The notes under the pieces were generated by a model. That model saw nothing but the letters and a program-made list of their open reading frames with translations. It did no database searches and was not told the origin of the DNA. The position numbers and the translations under genes are program-made. Shown here one piece after another: positions 8,477 to 16,032 of a stretch of 64,000 nucleotides of DNA (positions are counted from its first letter, which is position 1; each line of letters opens with the position of its first letter). The stretch comes from Comamonadaceae bacterium G21597-S1. GTDB lineage: Bacteria > Pseudomonadota > Gammaproteobacteria > Burkholderiales > Burkholderiaceae_C. The stretch covers positions 107,035-171,034 of the forward strand of contig JAPWHR010000014.1 of assembly GCA_027214345.1 (NCBI GenBank). The letters are read 5' to 3'.

Positions 8477-9523
8477 TCAGTCCACCTTCAGGCCCAGCTG
8501 ACGCACCAGCTTGCCCAGGCGCTCGTAGTCGCTGTTGATCGTCCTGGCGAACTCCTGCGGCCCATCGCCCGAGGTGGTGAGCCCGACGGTATGAAAGCGC
8601 TGCTGGACGTCGGGCATGTTCAGAATCGCCGTGACATCCTGGTTCACCTTGGCAATGATCGCCGGCGGCGTTCCCACGGGCGCGAAGATGCCCAGCCACG
8701 GCACGACCGGCACATAACCCGGCACCAGTTCGGACACCGTGGGCAGGTCCGGCAGTTGCGGCAGGCGCTTGACCGACGTGGCGGCAATGGGCACCAGATT
8801 GCCCGCCTTGATCTGCGGCATCACCACCGCAACCGATTCGCCCTGCAGTTGCAGCCGCCCGCCCATCACGTCGGTCATCACGGCCGACGCGGCCTTGTAC
8901 GGAATATGTTGCGCCACCAGCCCGGTCATCTCCTTGATGGCCTCCATGTTCAGGTGCGGAACGGTGCCATTGCCGGCCGTGCCGTAGTTCAAGGCCGTCG
9001 GGTTCGCCTTGCTGTAGTCCACCAGCGCCTTGAAGTTGTTGATCTTGAGTGCCGGTGTGGCGACGATCAGGCTGCTGGGGTAGGCCACGTTGATGATGGG
9101 CAGGAAGTCCTTGCGCACGTCGTATCCCAGGTTGGAATAGACATGCGGATTGATGGCCATGGCGGCCATCGCCGAGAACAACAAGGTGTAGCCGTCGGCC
9201 GGCGCTTTCACGGCGGTCTGGGCGCCGATGCTGCCGCCCTGGCCGGGGCGGTTCTCGACCGTCACGGCCTGACCCCATTGCGCCGACAGCTTGTCGGAGA
9301 CGATACGCGCCAGCGAATCGGTCACGTTGCCGGCGGCATAACTGACGATGAGCCGCACCGGACGCTCCGGGTACTTGCCTGCGTCCGTCGCCTGGGCGTG
9401 CAGCGGCAGGGTGGCCGCGCCAGCCAGGGCCAGGGCAGCGAGAGCGCGCAGACCATGCAGCGGCCGGGACGAACGAACGGCGGGGCGAGCGGCGGGGGTG
9501 CGAAAAGGCGCAATGGGATTCAT
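8477..9523 (-). CDS. Bug-type (TctC-like) periplasmic binding protein
   Basis: 348 aa. After an N-terminal signal segment (hydrophobic run ending LPLHAQA) it has the standard Bug features: YPERPVRLIVSYAAGNVTD, ENRPGQGGSIGA, ADGYTLL and a C-terminal LGLKVD. Bug receptors bind small carboxylates in the periplasm. No TctA/TctB membrane partners are nearby, which is common for this expanded family. The start at 9523 is preceded by GGAG; a TTG four codons earlier is less likely. First gene of an operon with the CoA-transferase, divergent from a LysR. Confidence 0.87.
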   Translation of the reverse strand: MNPIAPFRTPAARPAVRSSRPLHGLRALAALALAGAATLPLHAQATDAGKYPERPVRLIVSYAAGNVTDSLARIVSDKLSAQWGQAVTVENRPGQGGSIGAQTAVKAPADGYTLLFSAMAAMAINPHVYSNLGYDVRKDFLPIINVAYPSSLIVATPALKINNFKALVDYSKANPTALNYGTAGNGTVPHLNMEAIKEMTGLVAQHIPYKAASAVMTDVMGGRLQLQGESVAVVMPQIKAGNLVPIAATSVKRLPQLPDLPTVSELVPGYVPVVPWLGIFAPVGTPPAIIAKVNQDVTAILNMPDVQQRFHTVGLTTSGDGPQEFARTINSDYERLGKLVRQLGLKVD

Positions 9524-9666
9524 GTCTGTCTCCAATCAGAAAGAGCGGGTGATAGGCGATCGAGCGACGGGGCCGGCACCGGGTCCGGTCGTGCACCGTG
9601 CGCATTCTGGAGTGGCTATCCCTGTGCGTAAACTATTGAATTCGTATCCAGCCATTCCAGATCGAT

Positions 9667-10644
9667 ATGCCTATCTCCGCAGACAACGCTGACGCGACGC
9701 GCCAGGTCGCCGCCCGGCGCATGGACCGGCTGCGCGTGCGGCACCTGAAACTCCTGCAGCTGGTGGCCAGCACCGGCTCGTTGACGGCGGCCGCGCAGGA
9801 ACTGCGCATCAGCCAGCCGGCCAGCACGAAACTGCTGCAGGAACTCGAACGCGCCGTGGGATGTTCGCTGGTGGACCGATCGGTGCGCGGTGGCAGCCTG
9901 TCGGCGGCCGGGCAACGCACGCTCGAACGCATGCGCATCGCCATCAGCGCGCTGGACGCCGTCGCGCAGGCCGGGGCGACGCCGCCCCATCGCCCGCTGG
10001 TGCGCATCGGAACCTTGCCGCTGGTCGGCGTGGAGCTGATTCCGCGCATGGTCGCGCTGTTGTCGGAACGCGGCCAACTGCCCCGCTTGACGATCCACGA
10101 GAGCAACGTGGCCGCGGTGCTCGGCATGTTGCGCGAAGGCGCGATCGATTGCGTGATCGGGCGTATCGACAGCGACCGGCTGGAGGGCCGCGCGGACGAG
10201 TTCCGCATCACGCGCCTGACGCGCGACGACTACGCAATCGCCTGTGCACCGACCCACCCGCTGGCGGGCAGGCGCAGGCTCGCGCTCGGCACGTTGCGCA
10301 CGCACGACTGGATCTTGGCCCCGCACGGCACCCACACACGGCAGGTCTTCGAGATGCGTTTCGCCAGCCAGGGCCTGCAACCGCCGCTGCCGCTGATCGA
10401 GTGCGCGGCCTTCCACACCAACCTGTCCACCGTGTCGACCTGCCCGCTGCTGACCGTGGCACCCCAGAGCGCCGTGCAGTCGTACGTGCGCCTGGGCCGC
10501 GTGCGCCAGCTGGACCTGGCACAGCCGTTCGCGTCGGACTCCATCGTATTCATGAGCCTGCGCGATCTGCCGGAACTGCCGGCACTGGGGCTGGTGCGCG
10601 AAGCACTGCTGGCAGTTGCCGGCGCAGGGGCCACCGCGGCCTGA
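9667..10644 (+). CDS. LysR-family transcriptional regulator
   Basis: 325 aa. The N-terminal helix-turn-helix reads LKLLQLVASTGSLTAAAQELRISQPASTKLLQELE (residues about 29-63), followed by a periplasmic-binding-like effector domain. It is divergent from the Bug/CoA-transferase operon across 143 bp, so it is the likely regulator of that operon, probably sensing the transported acid or its CoA ester. Its last 95 bp overlap the 3' end of the convergent exporter gene. Confidence 0.85.
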   Translation: MPISADNADATRQVAARRMDRLRVRHLKLLQLVASTGSLTAAAQELRISQPASTKLLQELERAVGCSLVDRSVRGGSLSAAGQRTLERMRIAISALDAVAQAGATPPHRPLVRIGTLPLVGVELIPRMVALLSERGQLPRLTIHESNVAAVLGMLREGAIDCVIGRIDSDRLEGRADEFRITRLTRDDYAIACAPTHPLAGRRRLALGTLRTHDWILAPHGTHTRQVFEMRFASQGLQPPLPLIECAAFHTNLSTVSTCPLLTVAPQSAVQSYVRLGRVRQLDLAQPFASDSIVFMSLRDLPELPALGLVREALLAVAGAGATAA

Positions 10645-11521
10645 CGGCGACTCGCGCGTCCGATCCGCCGACCCGCGGGCGCTGGCTCACCTGGCCCGCC
10701 ACCACCGACACCAGCACGATGACCATGCCCGCCAGCTGGACGCCATTGAGCGACTGGCCGAGCCATGCCCAGCCCAGGATCACCGCGGTCACCGGGCTGG
10801 CCAGGCCCAGCATCGCGGCCGCCGCCGGCTCCAGCCGTGCCAGGCCACGGAACCACAACCAGTAAGTCATCGCGGCGCCGACCAGCGTCAACCACAACAG
10901 GCCGCCGATGTTCGTCGCGTCGAGTCGCGGCAACGCGGGTTCGATGACCCATGCCAGCGGCAGCAGCAACAGGCCGCCGGCGGTGAGTTGCCAGGCCGCA
11001 AGTCCCAGCACCGGCACCGGCGCCTGCCAGCGCCGCGTGAGCACGGTGCCCGCCGCCATCGAGGCCGCTCCCGCGACCGCGGCCAGCATGCCCCAGGGGT
11101 CGAGCGCCGCATCGGGACCGAGCACCAGCAGCGCGACGCCGCCCACACCGGCCAGCGCCAGCAGCACCGCAAGCGCCCGGATCGGCGTGCCCAGCAGGGG
11201 ACGCGACAGCAGGATCACCAGCAAGGCCTGCACCGATCCCAGCGTCGCGGCCACACCGCCCGGCAGCCGGTAGGCCGCCACGTACAGCAGCACCCAGAAC
11301 ACCGAAAAATTCAGCGCACCCAGCACCAGGCTGCGCCAGAACCAGACGCCCGAGGGCAGGATGCGCGTCCACGCCAGCAGTAACAGGCCGGCCGGCAAGG
11401 CGCGCAATGCCGCCAGCGTGATCGGGTAACCCGCCGGCAGGGTCTCGGTGGCCACGAGGTAGGTGCTGCCCCAGATCGCCGGGGCCAGCGCGGTGAGGAA
11501 GATGTCGTGCAGTCGTTTCAT
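10550..11521 (-). CDS. EamA/DMT-family permease
   Basis: 323 aa with ten predicted membrane helices in two EamA repeats. It begins with the family-typical IWGSTYLVATETLP and has a second repeat near PWGMLAAVAGAASMAAGT. Such proteins export amino acids, purines or drugs; the substrate is unknown. The last 40 or so residues (rich in Pro, Arg and Ala) lie after the tenth helix and are encoded opposite the end of the LysR gene, a 95-bp tail-to-tail overlap. Start ATG 11521 has GGAG upstream. Confidence 0.82.
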   Translation of the reverse strand: MKRLHDIFLTALAPAIWGSTYLVATETLPAGYPITLAALRALPAGLLLLAWTRILPSGVWFWRSLVLGALNFSVFWVLLYVAAYRLPGGVAATLGSVQALLVILLSRPLLGTPIRALAVLLALAGVGGVALLVLGPDAALDPWGMLAAVAGAASMAAGTVLTRRWQAPVPVLGLAAWQLTAGGLLLLPLAWVIEPALPRLDATNIGGLLWLTLVGAAMTYWLWFRGLARLEPAAAAMLGLASPVTAVILGWAWLGQSLNGVQLAGMVIVLVSVVAGQVSQRPRVGGSDARVAVRPRWPLRRQLPAVLRAPAPVPAVPADRAGS

Positions 11522-11668
11522 GGGAGGTTCTCCGGGAGTCGGTCCGGGCGGCGACGGGACGCGCCGGCATCACACACCATCGTCGGGATGCCTGCGCACA
11601 CCGGACCACGATGCGCCCACCGGCAGCGCCGCCGACGCAGCCCGGCACGGGACGCGCGGCGGTATCGA

Positions 11669-12292
11669 TCAGGCGGCCTGCGCCCAGTCGTTGGCAGCCA
11701 CGATGCCCGCCGCCAGCCGCGCGACATGCGCACCCTGGGCCCGGGCGCCGGCCAGGTCGATGGCGTCGGGCTCGCGCTTGCCGTCGGAGCCCGCGATGGT
11801 GCCCGCCCCGTAAGGCGATCCGCCGACGATCCGGTCCACCGCCGTCTGGCCGCTGAAGGTATAGGGCATGCCCACCACCACCATGCCGAAATGCAGCAGC
11901 GGTATCTGGGTCGTCAGCAGCGTGGCCTCGTGGCCGCCGTGTTGCGAGCCGGTCGACGTGAAGACCGCGCCGACCTTGCCCACCAGCGCATTGCGCGCCC
12001 ACAGACCGCCGGCCTGGTCGAGAAACTGCTTGACCTGCCCGGCCATCATGCCAAAACGCGTCGGCGTACCGATGATGATGGCGTCGTAGTTCGCCAGGTC
12101 CTGCACCTGCGCCACGGCGGTGTCGTCATCGGCATAACCGGCGCTGGCGCGCACCGCCTGCGGCACGGTCTCGGGCACGCGCCGCACGTCGACGACGGTA
12201 CCGGGCACGGAACGGGCCCCTTCGGCTTCGGCATGGGCCAGGGCGCGCACGTGGCCGTAGCTGGAGTAGTAGAGAACAAGAACGCGGGTCAT
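11669..12292 (-). CDS. wrbA: NAD(P)H:quinone oxidoreductase, WrbA type
   Basis: 207-aa flavodoxin-fold protein. The FMN phosphate loop is YYSSYGHV near residue 9. Family motifs [12 protein letters not shown] (about 78-90), [14 protein letters not shown] and YGAGTIAG are all present. WrbA reduces quinones by two electrons and limits redox cycling. The start at 12292 ([11 protein letters not shown]) is the only one that fits the family. A LysR gene lies 99 bp upstream on the same strand and may control it. Confidence 0.9.
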   Translation of the reverse strand: MTRVLVLYYSSYGHVRALAHAEAEGARSVPGTVVDVRRVPETVPQAVRASAGYADDDTAVAQVQDLANYDAIIIGTPTRFGMMAGQVKQFLDQAGGLWARNALVGKVGAVFTSTGSQHGGHEATLLTTQIPLLHFGMVVVGMPYTFSGQTAVDRIVGGSPYGAGTIAGSDGKREPDAIDLAGARAQGAHVARLAAGIVAANDWAQAA

Positions 12293-12391
12293 CGGGGGTT
12301 TCCTTTCCATCTCGGGTTGCGATGCCGTGATGGTGCGGCCCGCCGCGAGAAAGAAAAACCGCCCGTGGCGCAATGCACTCTTTACGCAGCG

Positions 12392-13288
12392 TCAGGAATA
12401 CCTGCCGGCCAGCGTGGCCTGCAGCTGCGCGAGAAAGGCCAACACCTTGGCGTCCACGCCGTGGCGCGAAGCCGTCACCGCGTAGACATGGCGCGCCGGC
12501 AAGGCATGGTCCGGCAACACGCGCACGAGTTGCCCCGCGCGCTCGGGTGTGTCGGCGATGAAGTCGGGCAAGGCACCGATGCCCTGCCCCGCGACCAGCA
12601 TGTCGCGCAGCACCAGCGAACTGCCCACGCGCAGTTGCGGCTCGAGCCGCAGCACCTGCCGGCCCTCGGGCCCTTCGAGCTCCCATTGCGTCGTGGAATC
12701 GGCCAGCAGGTAGGCCACGCAGCGGTGCGTCGCCAGATCGTCGACGCCAGCAGGGGTTCCGTGCGCGGCCAGGTAGGCAGGCGCGGCATACAGCCGCTGA
12801 CCGATGTCGGCCAGCCGGCGCGCGACCAGGTTGGAGTCAGGCAGCGTGGCGCGGATGCGGATCGTCAGGTCGAACCCGCCCTCGACCATGTCCACCACCC
12901 GGTCGTCCAGCGAGAGGCTCAGCGAGAGCGATGGATATTTCGCCAGCAGCTCCGGCAACATTGCTGCGATGACGATCTGGCCGAACGAGCCCGGCGCGTT
13001 GACACGCAGGTGGCCGTGCACGGCGCCGTTATCGCGCCGGACCCGCGCCTCCATGCCGTTCACGGCATCGAGAATGCGGCGTGCCTCGTCGTGGTAGTCG
13101 CGGCCCTGCTCGGTCAGCGACATGGAACGGGTGGTGCGCGTCAGCAGGCTGCAGCCCAGCGACCGCTCGAGTTGCTTGATCTCGCGGCTGAGCAGGCCCG
13201 CCGAAACCTCCAGGTCCTCGGCCGCACGGGCAAAACTGCCGCGCTCGACGATGCGGCAGAAGGCATGCATGACGGTCAGCTTGTCCAT
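12392..13288 (-). CDS. LysR-family transcriptional regulator
   Basis: 298 aa. N-terminal HTH: MHAFCRIVERGSFARAAEDL then SAGLLSREIKQLERSLGC, followed by the LysR substrate-binding domain. The N-terminal pattern matches the large group of LysR proteins that often control quinone reductases or efflux genes. It lies in tandem upstream of wrbA, with a 99-bp gap, so regulation of wrbA is plausible but unproven. The effector is unknown. Confidence 0.83.
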   Translation of the reverse strand: MDKLTVMHAFCRIVERGSFARAAEDLEVSAGLLSREIKQLERSLGCSLLTRTTRSMSLTEQGRDYHDEARRILDAVNGMEARVRRDNGAVHGHLRVNAPGSFGQIVIAAMLPELLAKYPSLSLSLSLDDRVVDMVEGGFDLTIRIRATLPDSNLVARRLADIGQRLYAAPAYLAAHGTPAGVDDLATHRCVAYLLADSTTQWELEGPEGRQVLRLEPQLRVGSSLVLRDMLVAGQGIGALPDFIADTPERAGQLVRVLPDHALPARHVYAVTASRHGVDAKVLAFLAQLQATLAGRYS

Positions 13289-13315
13289 GGTGCTGCCGCC
13301 ATTATGCGTACGCCA

Positions 13316-14314
13316 CTACCGCATCAGCTCGGCCAGGGCCGGTGCCCATTTCGCCGCGTCGGTACCGCTGGCCAGGTGCCCGTGTTCGCTGTCGATCTCG
13401 ACGTAGCGGGCATCGACACCCGCCGCCGTCAACGCGGCCATCACGCCGGGCGCCAGGCTTGGCGGAAACAAGGCGTCCGTGCGCGACAACACATACAACA
13501 CGCGCGCCTGGATCCGGCCCAGCAGCGGGGTCGCATCGAACGCCTCGGCTGCCCGCCCCAGCACCAGCAGCGAATGGCCGTCGAACGCCTGGGCCCAGCT
13601 GCGGGCGATACGCGTGACCTCCTGCGCGCGCGCCGGTGCATCGGGAAACCGCGGCGCCAGTTCCTGCTCCAGCCCGTAGCCGCGCAGCGTCTCCTCGCGG
13701 ATCGCCGTCATCGTCGCGTCGATGCCACCGGCGCGGTAGTAGTGGCCGTCACTCCAGTTCGGATCCGTGGCCAGCCGCGCCGCCGTGCGTTCGGTGTTCA
13801 TGTTCGCCGGTCGCCGGGGTGCACTGACCGCGATCGCCAACCGGTCCACGAAGTCCGGAAAGATCACGCCCCACGCAAATCCCTGGAAGCCGCCATAGGA
13901 CGGCCCGGCAACGGCGGCCAGATGGGTCACGCCCAGCTGCTCCAGCAGCATCTTCTGCGCGGTGACGATGTCGCGCAGCGTGATGGCGGGAAAGTCCGGC
14001 CCGTATTCCCGACCCGAGCGCGGATCGATGCTGCGCGGCCCGGTCGAGCCGAACGCCGACCCCAGCATGTTCGAGCTGACGACGAAATAACGATCGGTGT
14101 CGATCGCCCGCCCCGGCCCCACCAGGCTTGCCCAGGACCCTTCGGAAGACCCCTCGCCGCCATCGGCGAACAGGTGGCTGCTGGTGTATCCATGGGTCAG
14201 CAACACCGCGTTGCGCCCGTCTGGCGCCAGCGTGCCGTAAGTGACATACGCCAGCTCCACCGCGGGCAATACCACCCCGCATTCCAATGGCAGATCACCG
14301 ATCGAACCCTGCAT
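13316..14314 (-). CDS. MetX-like alpha/beta hydrolase (homoserine O-acetyltransferase family)
   Basis: 332 aa. The MetX-like pattern includes YVTYGTLAPDGRNAVLLTHGYTSS at the N terminus, VSSNMLGSAFGSTGP, and the nucleophile elbow AGPSYGG with Ser at residue 139. Asp in YVLSRTDALFP and His in SEHGHLA near the C terminus complete a Ser-Asp-His triad. It is shorter than true MetX (about 380 aa), so it may be a hydrolase or another acyltransferase rather than a methionine enzyme. The start at 14314 is supported by GGAGG 8 bp upstream; longer in-frame starts lack this. Confidence 0.72.
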   Translation of the reverse strand: MQGSIGDLPLECGVVLPAVELAYVTYGTLAPDGRNAVLLTHGYTSSHLFADGGEGSSEGSWASLVGPGRAIDTDRYFVVSSNMLGSAFGSTGPRSIDPRSGREYGPDFPAITLRDIVTAQKMLLEQLGVTHLAAVAGPSYGGFQGFAWGVIFPDFVDRLAIAVSAPRRPANMNTERTAARLATDPNWSDGHYYRAGGIDATMTAIREETLRGYGLEQELAPRFPDAPARAQEVTRIARSWAQAFDGHSLLVLGRAAEAFDATPLLGRIQARVLYVLSRTDALFPPSLAPGVMAALTAAGVDARYVEIDSEHGHLASGTDAAKWAPALAELMR

Positions 14315-14419
14315 CTCGCGCCTCCGTATTCGTTCCAGCTTGCGGACCCCGGAGCCGTTGTTGCCCCATGCCGACGATTGTGACGCCACCGGCGGCGCGA
14401 TGGACCGCGCCGCCGCCGC

Positions 14420-15247
14420 TCAGCCCGGCCCCGACCGATCTCCCGCGCCATCCCGCAGGGCCTGCACCTCGCGCCGCAGTGCCGCGTTCTCCGCCTCCAG
14501 TGCCGCCACCCGCGCCCGCAAGGACTGCAGTTCGTCTCGCGTCGGCGATGCGTCGGACGGGTGCAGCACCGCGGCCTCTTGGGCCTCTTCGGCCGGTTTG
14601 CGCCGCGCATCGCGCACCCGTTTCGCCGCCAGCTTGAGCTCGTCCCTGCCGGCCAGCGCGGCGGCCTTCTGCTCGTCCTCGGGCAGGCTCGCCACGGCGG
14701 CCGCGGCGTTGATCGAGATCGTGCCGGACTTCACCGCGGCCACCAGTTCGGGCGCGGCCTGCTTGCGGATCTTCTCGATCAGCACCACCTGGCTGCTGCT
14801 GAGCCGCGCGGCCTTGGCGATGTCTTCGCGGCTCTCCAGCGGCCGGGGTTCCGGCGCCCGCGCGGCCTGCGGCGCTGGCTCCGCAACACCGGTCACGGGC
14901 GCCACAACCTGCATGCGTGCACGCCGCTCGGCCAGGATGGTGCGCTTGCGCAGCGCCAGCTCGCCGCGCTGGAAATCCGAGATGCTGCGCCGGCCCAGGT
15001 GCTGGTCGATCATCCACAGGTGCACGTCTTCGATCGACTGGAACTGCGGGTTCTGCACGGTCTGGAACGGCAGGTCGTGTTGCCGGCAGATGCCATAGCG
15101 GTTGTGGCCGTCCACCAGGATGTCTCCCCACAACACCAGCGCGTCCCGGCAGCCTTCGGCGAGCAGGCTGCGCTCGAGCGCGGCATGTTCGTCCGGGGTC
15201 AGGGGATCGATATAGGCTTGCAGCTGCGGGTCGACGACGATGGGCAT
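14420..15247 (-). CDS. ParB/sulfiredoxin-like domain protein with C-terminal coiled coil
   Basis: 275 aa. The N-terminal half resembles the ParB/Spo0J nuclease-like domain: PLTPDEHAALERSLLAEG, then LVDGHNRYGIC, where the GHxRY-like box is the nucleotide/DNA-binding signature. A leucine zipper follows near the C terminus (ELQSLRARVAALEAENAAL, repeated Leu at heptad spacing), which suggests a dimer. No ParA partner, parS-like repeats or replication genes are nearby, so it is an orphan, possibly descended from a plasmid partition or regulatory protein. ATG 15247 is preferred; a TTG at 15301 would extend it. Confidence 0.62.
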   Translation of the reverse strand: MPIVVDPQLQAYIDPLTPDEHAALERSLLAEGCRDALVLWGDILVDGHNRYGICRQHDLPFQTVQNPQFQSIEDVHLWMIDQHLGRRSISDFQRGELALRKRTILAERRARMQVVAPVTGVAEPAPQAARAPEPRPLESREDIAKAARLSSSQVVLIEKIRKQAAPELVAAVKSGTISINAAAAVASLPEDEQKAAALAGRDELKLAAKRVRDARRKPAEEAQEAAVLHPSDASPTRDELQSLRARVAALEAENAALRREVQALRDGAGDRSGPG

Positions 15248-15348
15248 GAGGGGCTTCGCACAGGGGTTGGCCGGGGGGCCGGCATTGTAGGTGCGTATCA
15301 AATAAACCCCACTTGGCCTGCCGCCGCATTTGGTTCACACTAGAAGCC

Positions 15349-15999
15349 ATGAACTCCAACAGCGCCCCCCACAGCAGCGCCCGTCGGCCCCGCCGGCCCG
15401 GCGACGTCAAACACGATCCGCTCGCCGTCGACGCAGACACCATGCTCGACGACGTGCAACCGGCCAAGCGTGGCGGCGCCCGCGGCGTGCCGGTGATGTG
15501 CCAGGAACTGCTGCTGTTGCGCGCCGGCGCCGACTGCCCGCAGTGCGGCGGACGCACGCCGGTGTTCGCGATGATGGGACTACCCGAATTCGAGGTGCAG
15601 AACGCACCGTCCACCCTGCTGCGCCGTATCGTGAACCTGCCTCCCGAGGTCGACAAGGCGGTGCGTGCGTTCAGCAAGGGCCGCTGGCGCAACGACCACC
15701 GCGCGAGCAGGACCAGCGGCGCCTTGTGGCTGAGCCACTGCGCCCGCTGTGATGCCCGGCTGGACGAAGACTTCACACTGGGCGACGACGGCCCGTTCCG
15801 GCCCCGGCTCTACAAGCAGCGCGTGGCGATCAAGATGGAACGCCTGCCCGGCCCGTTCGTGCTCGATGGCGCGCAGCGCCTGCCCAACCTGCCCATGCTG
15901 AGCTGGCTCGACTGGCACAACGACCGCGAACGCAAGGCCCATGCCGCCAAGCCGCGCGACGTCGGGCGGCCGGCGGCGAAGAACAAAAAACGCCGCTGA
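15349..15999 (+). CDS. hypothetical zinc-ribbon protein
   Basis: 216 aa, not recognised as a named family. Two CxxC pairs, CPQCGG (about residue 62) and CARCDA (about 130), are spaced like a split zinc ribbon. The C terminus is strongly basic (AAKNKKRR). Basic charge plus zinc ribbon suggests nucleic-acid binding, which is inference only. It is divergent from the ParB-like gene across about 100 bp, so the two may be functionally linked. Start ATG 15349 gives the only sensible N terminus. Confidence 0.55.
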   Translation: MNSNSAPHSSARRPRRPGDVKHDPLAVDADTMLDDVQPAKRGGARGVPVMCQELLLLRAGADCPQCGGRTPVFAMMGLPEFEVQNAPSTLLRRIVNLPPEVDKAVRAFSKGRWRNDHRASRTSGALWLSHCARCDARLDEDFTLGDDGPFRPRLYKQRVAIKMERLPGPFVLDGAQRLPNLPMLSWLDWHNDRERKAHAAKPRDVGRPAAKNKKRR

Positions 16000-16032
16000 G
16001 CGCCGGGCCCGCGGATCGCGGCGAGTCGCCGT

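Noticed and set aside
13316..14314. Methionine biosynthesis metX
   Set aside because: Too short for typical MetX and no metW or other methionine genes nearby; kept as a MetX-like hydrolase.
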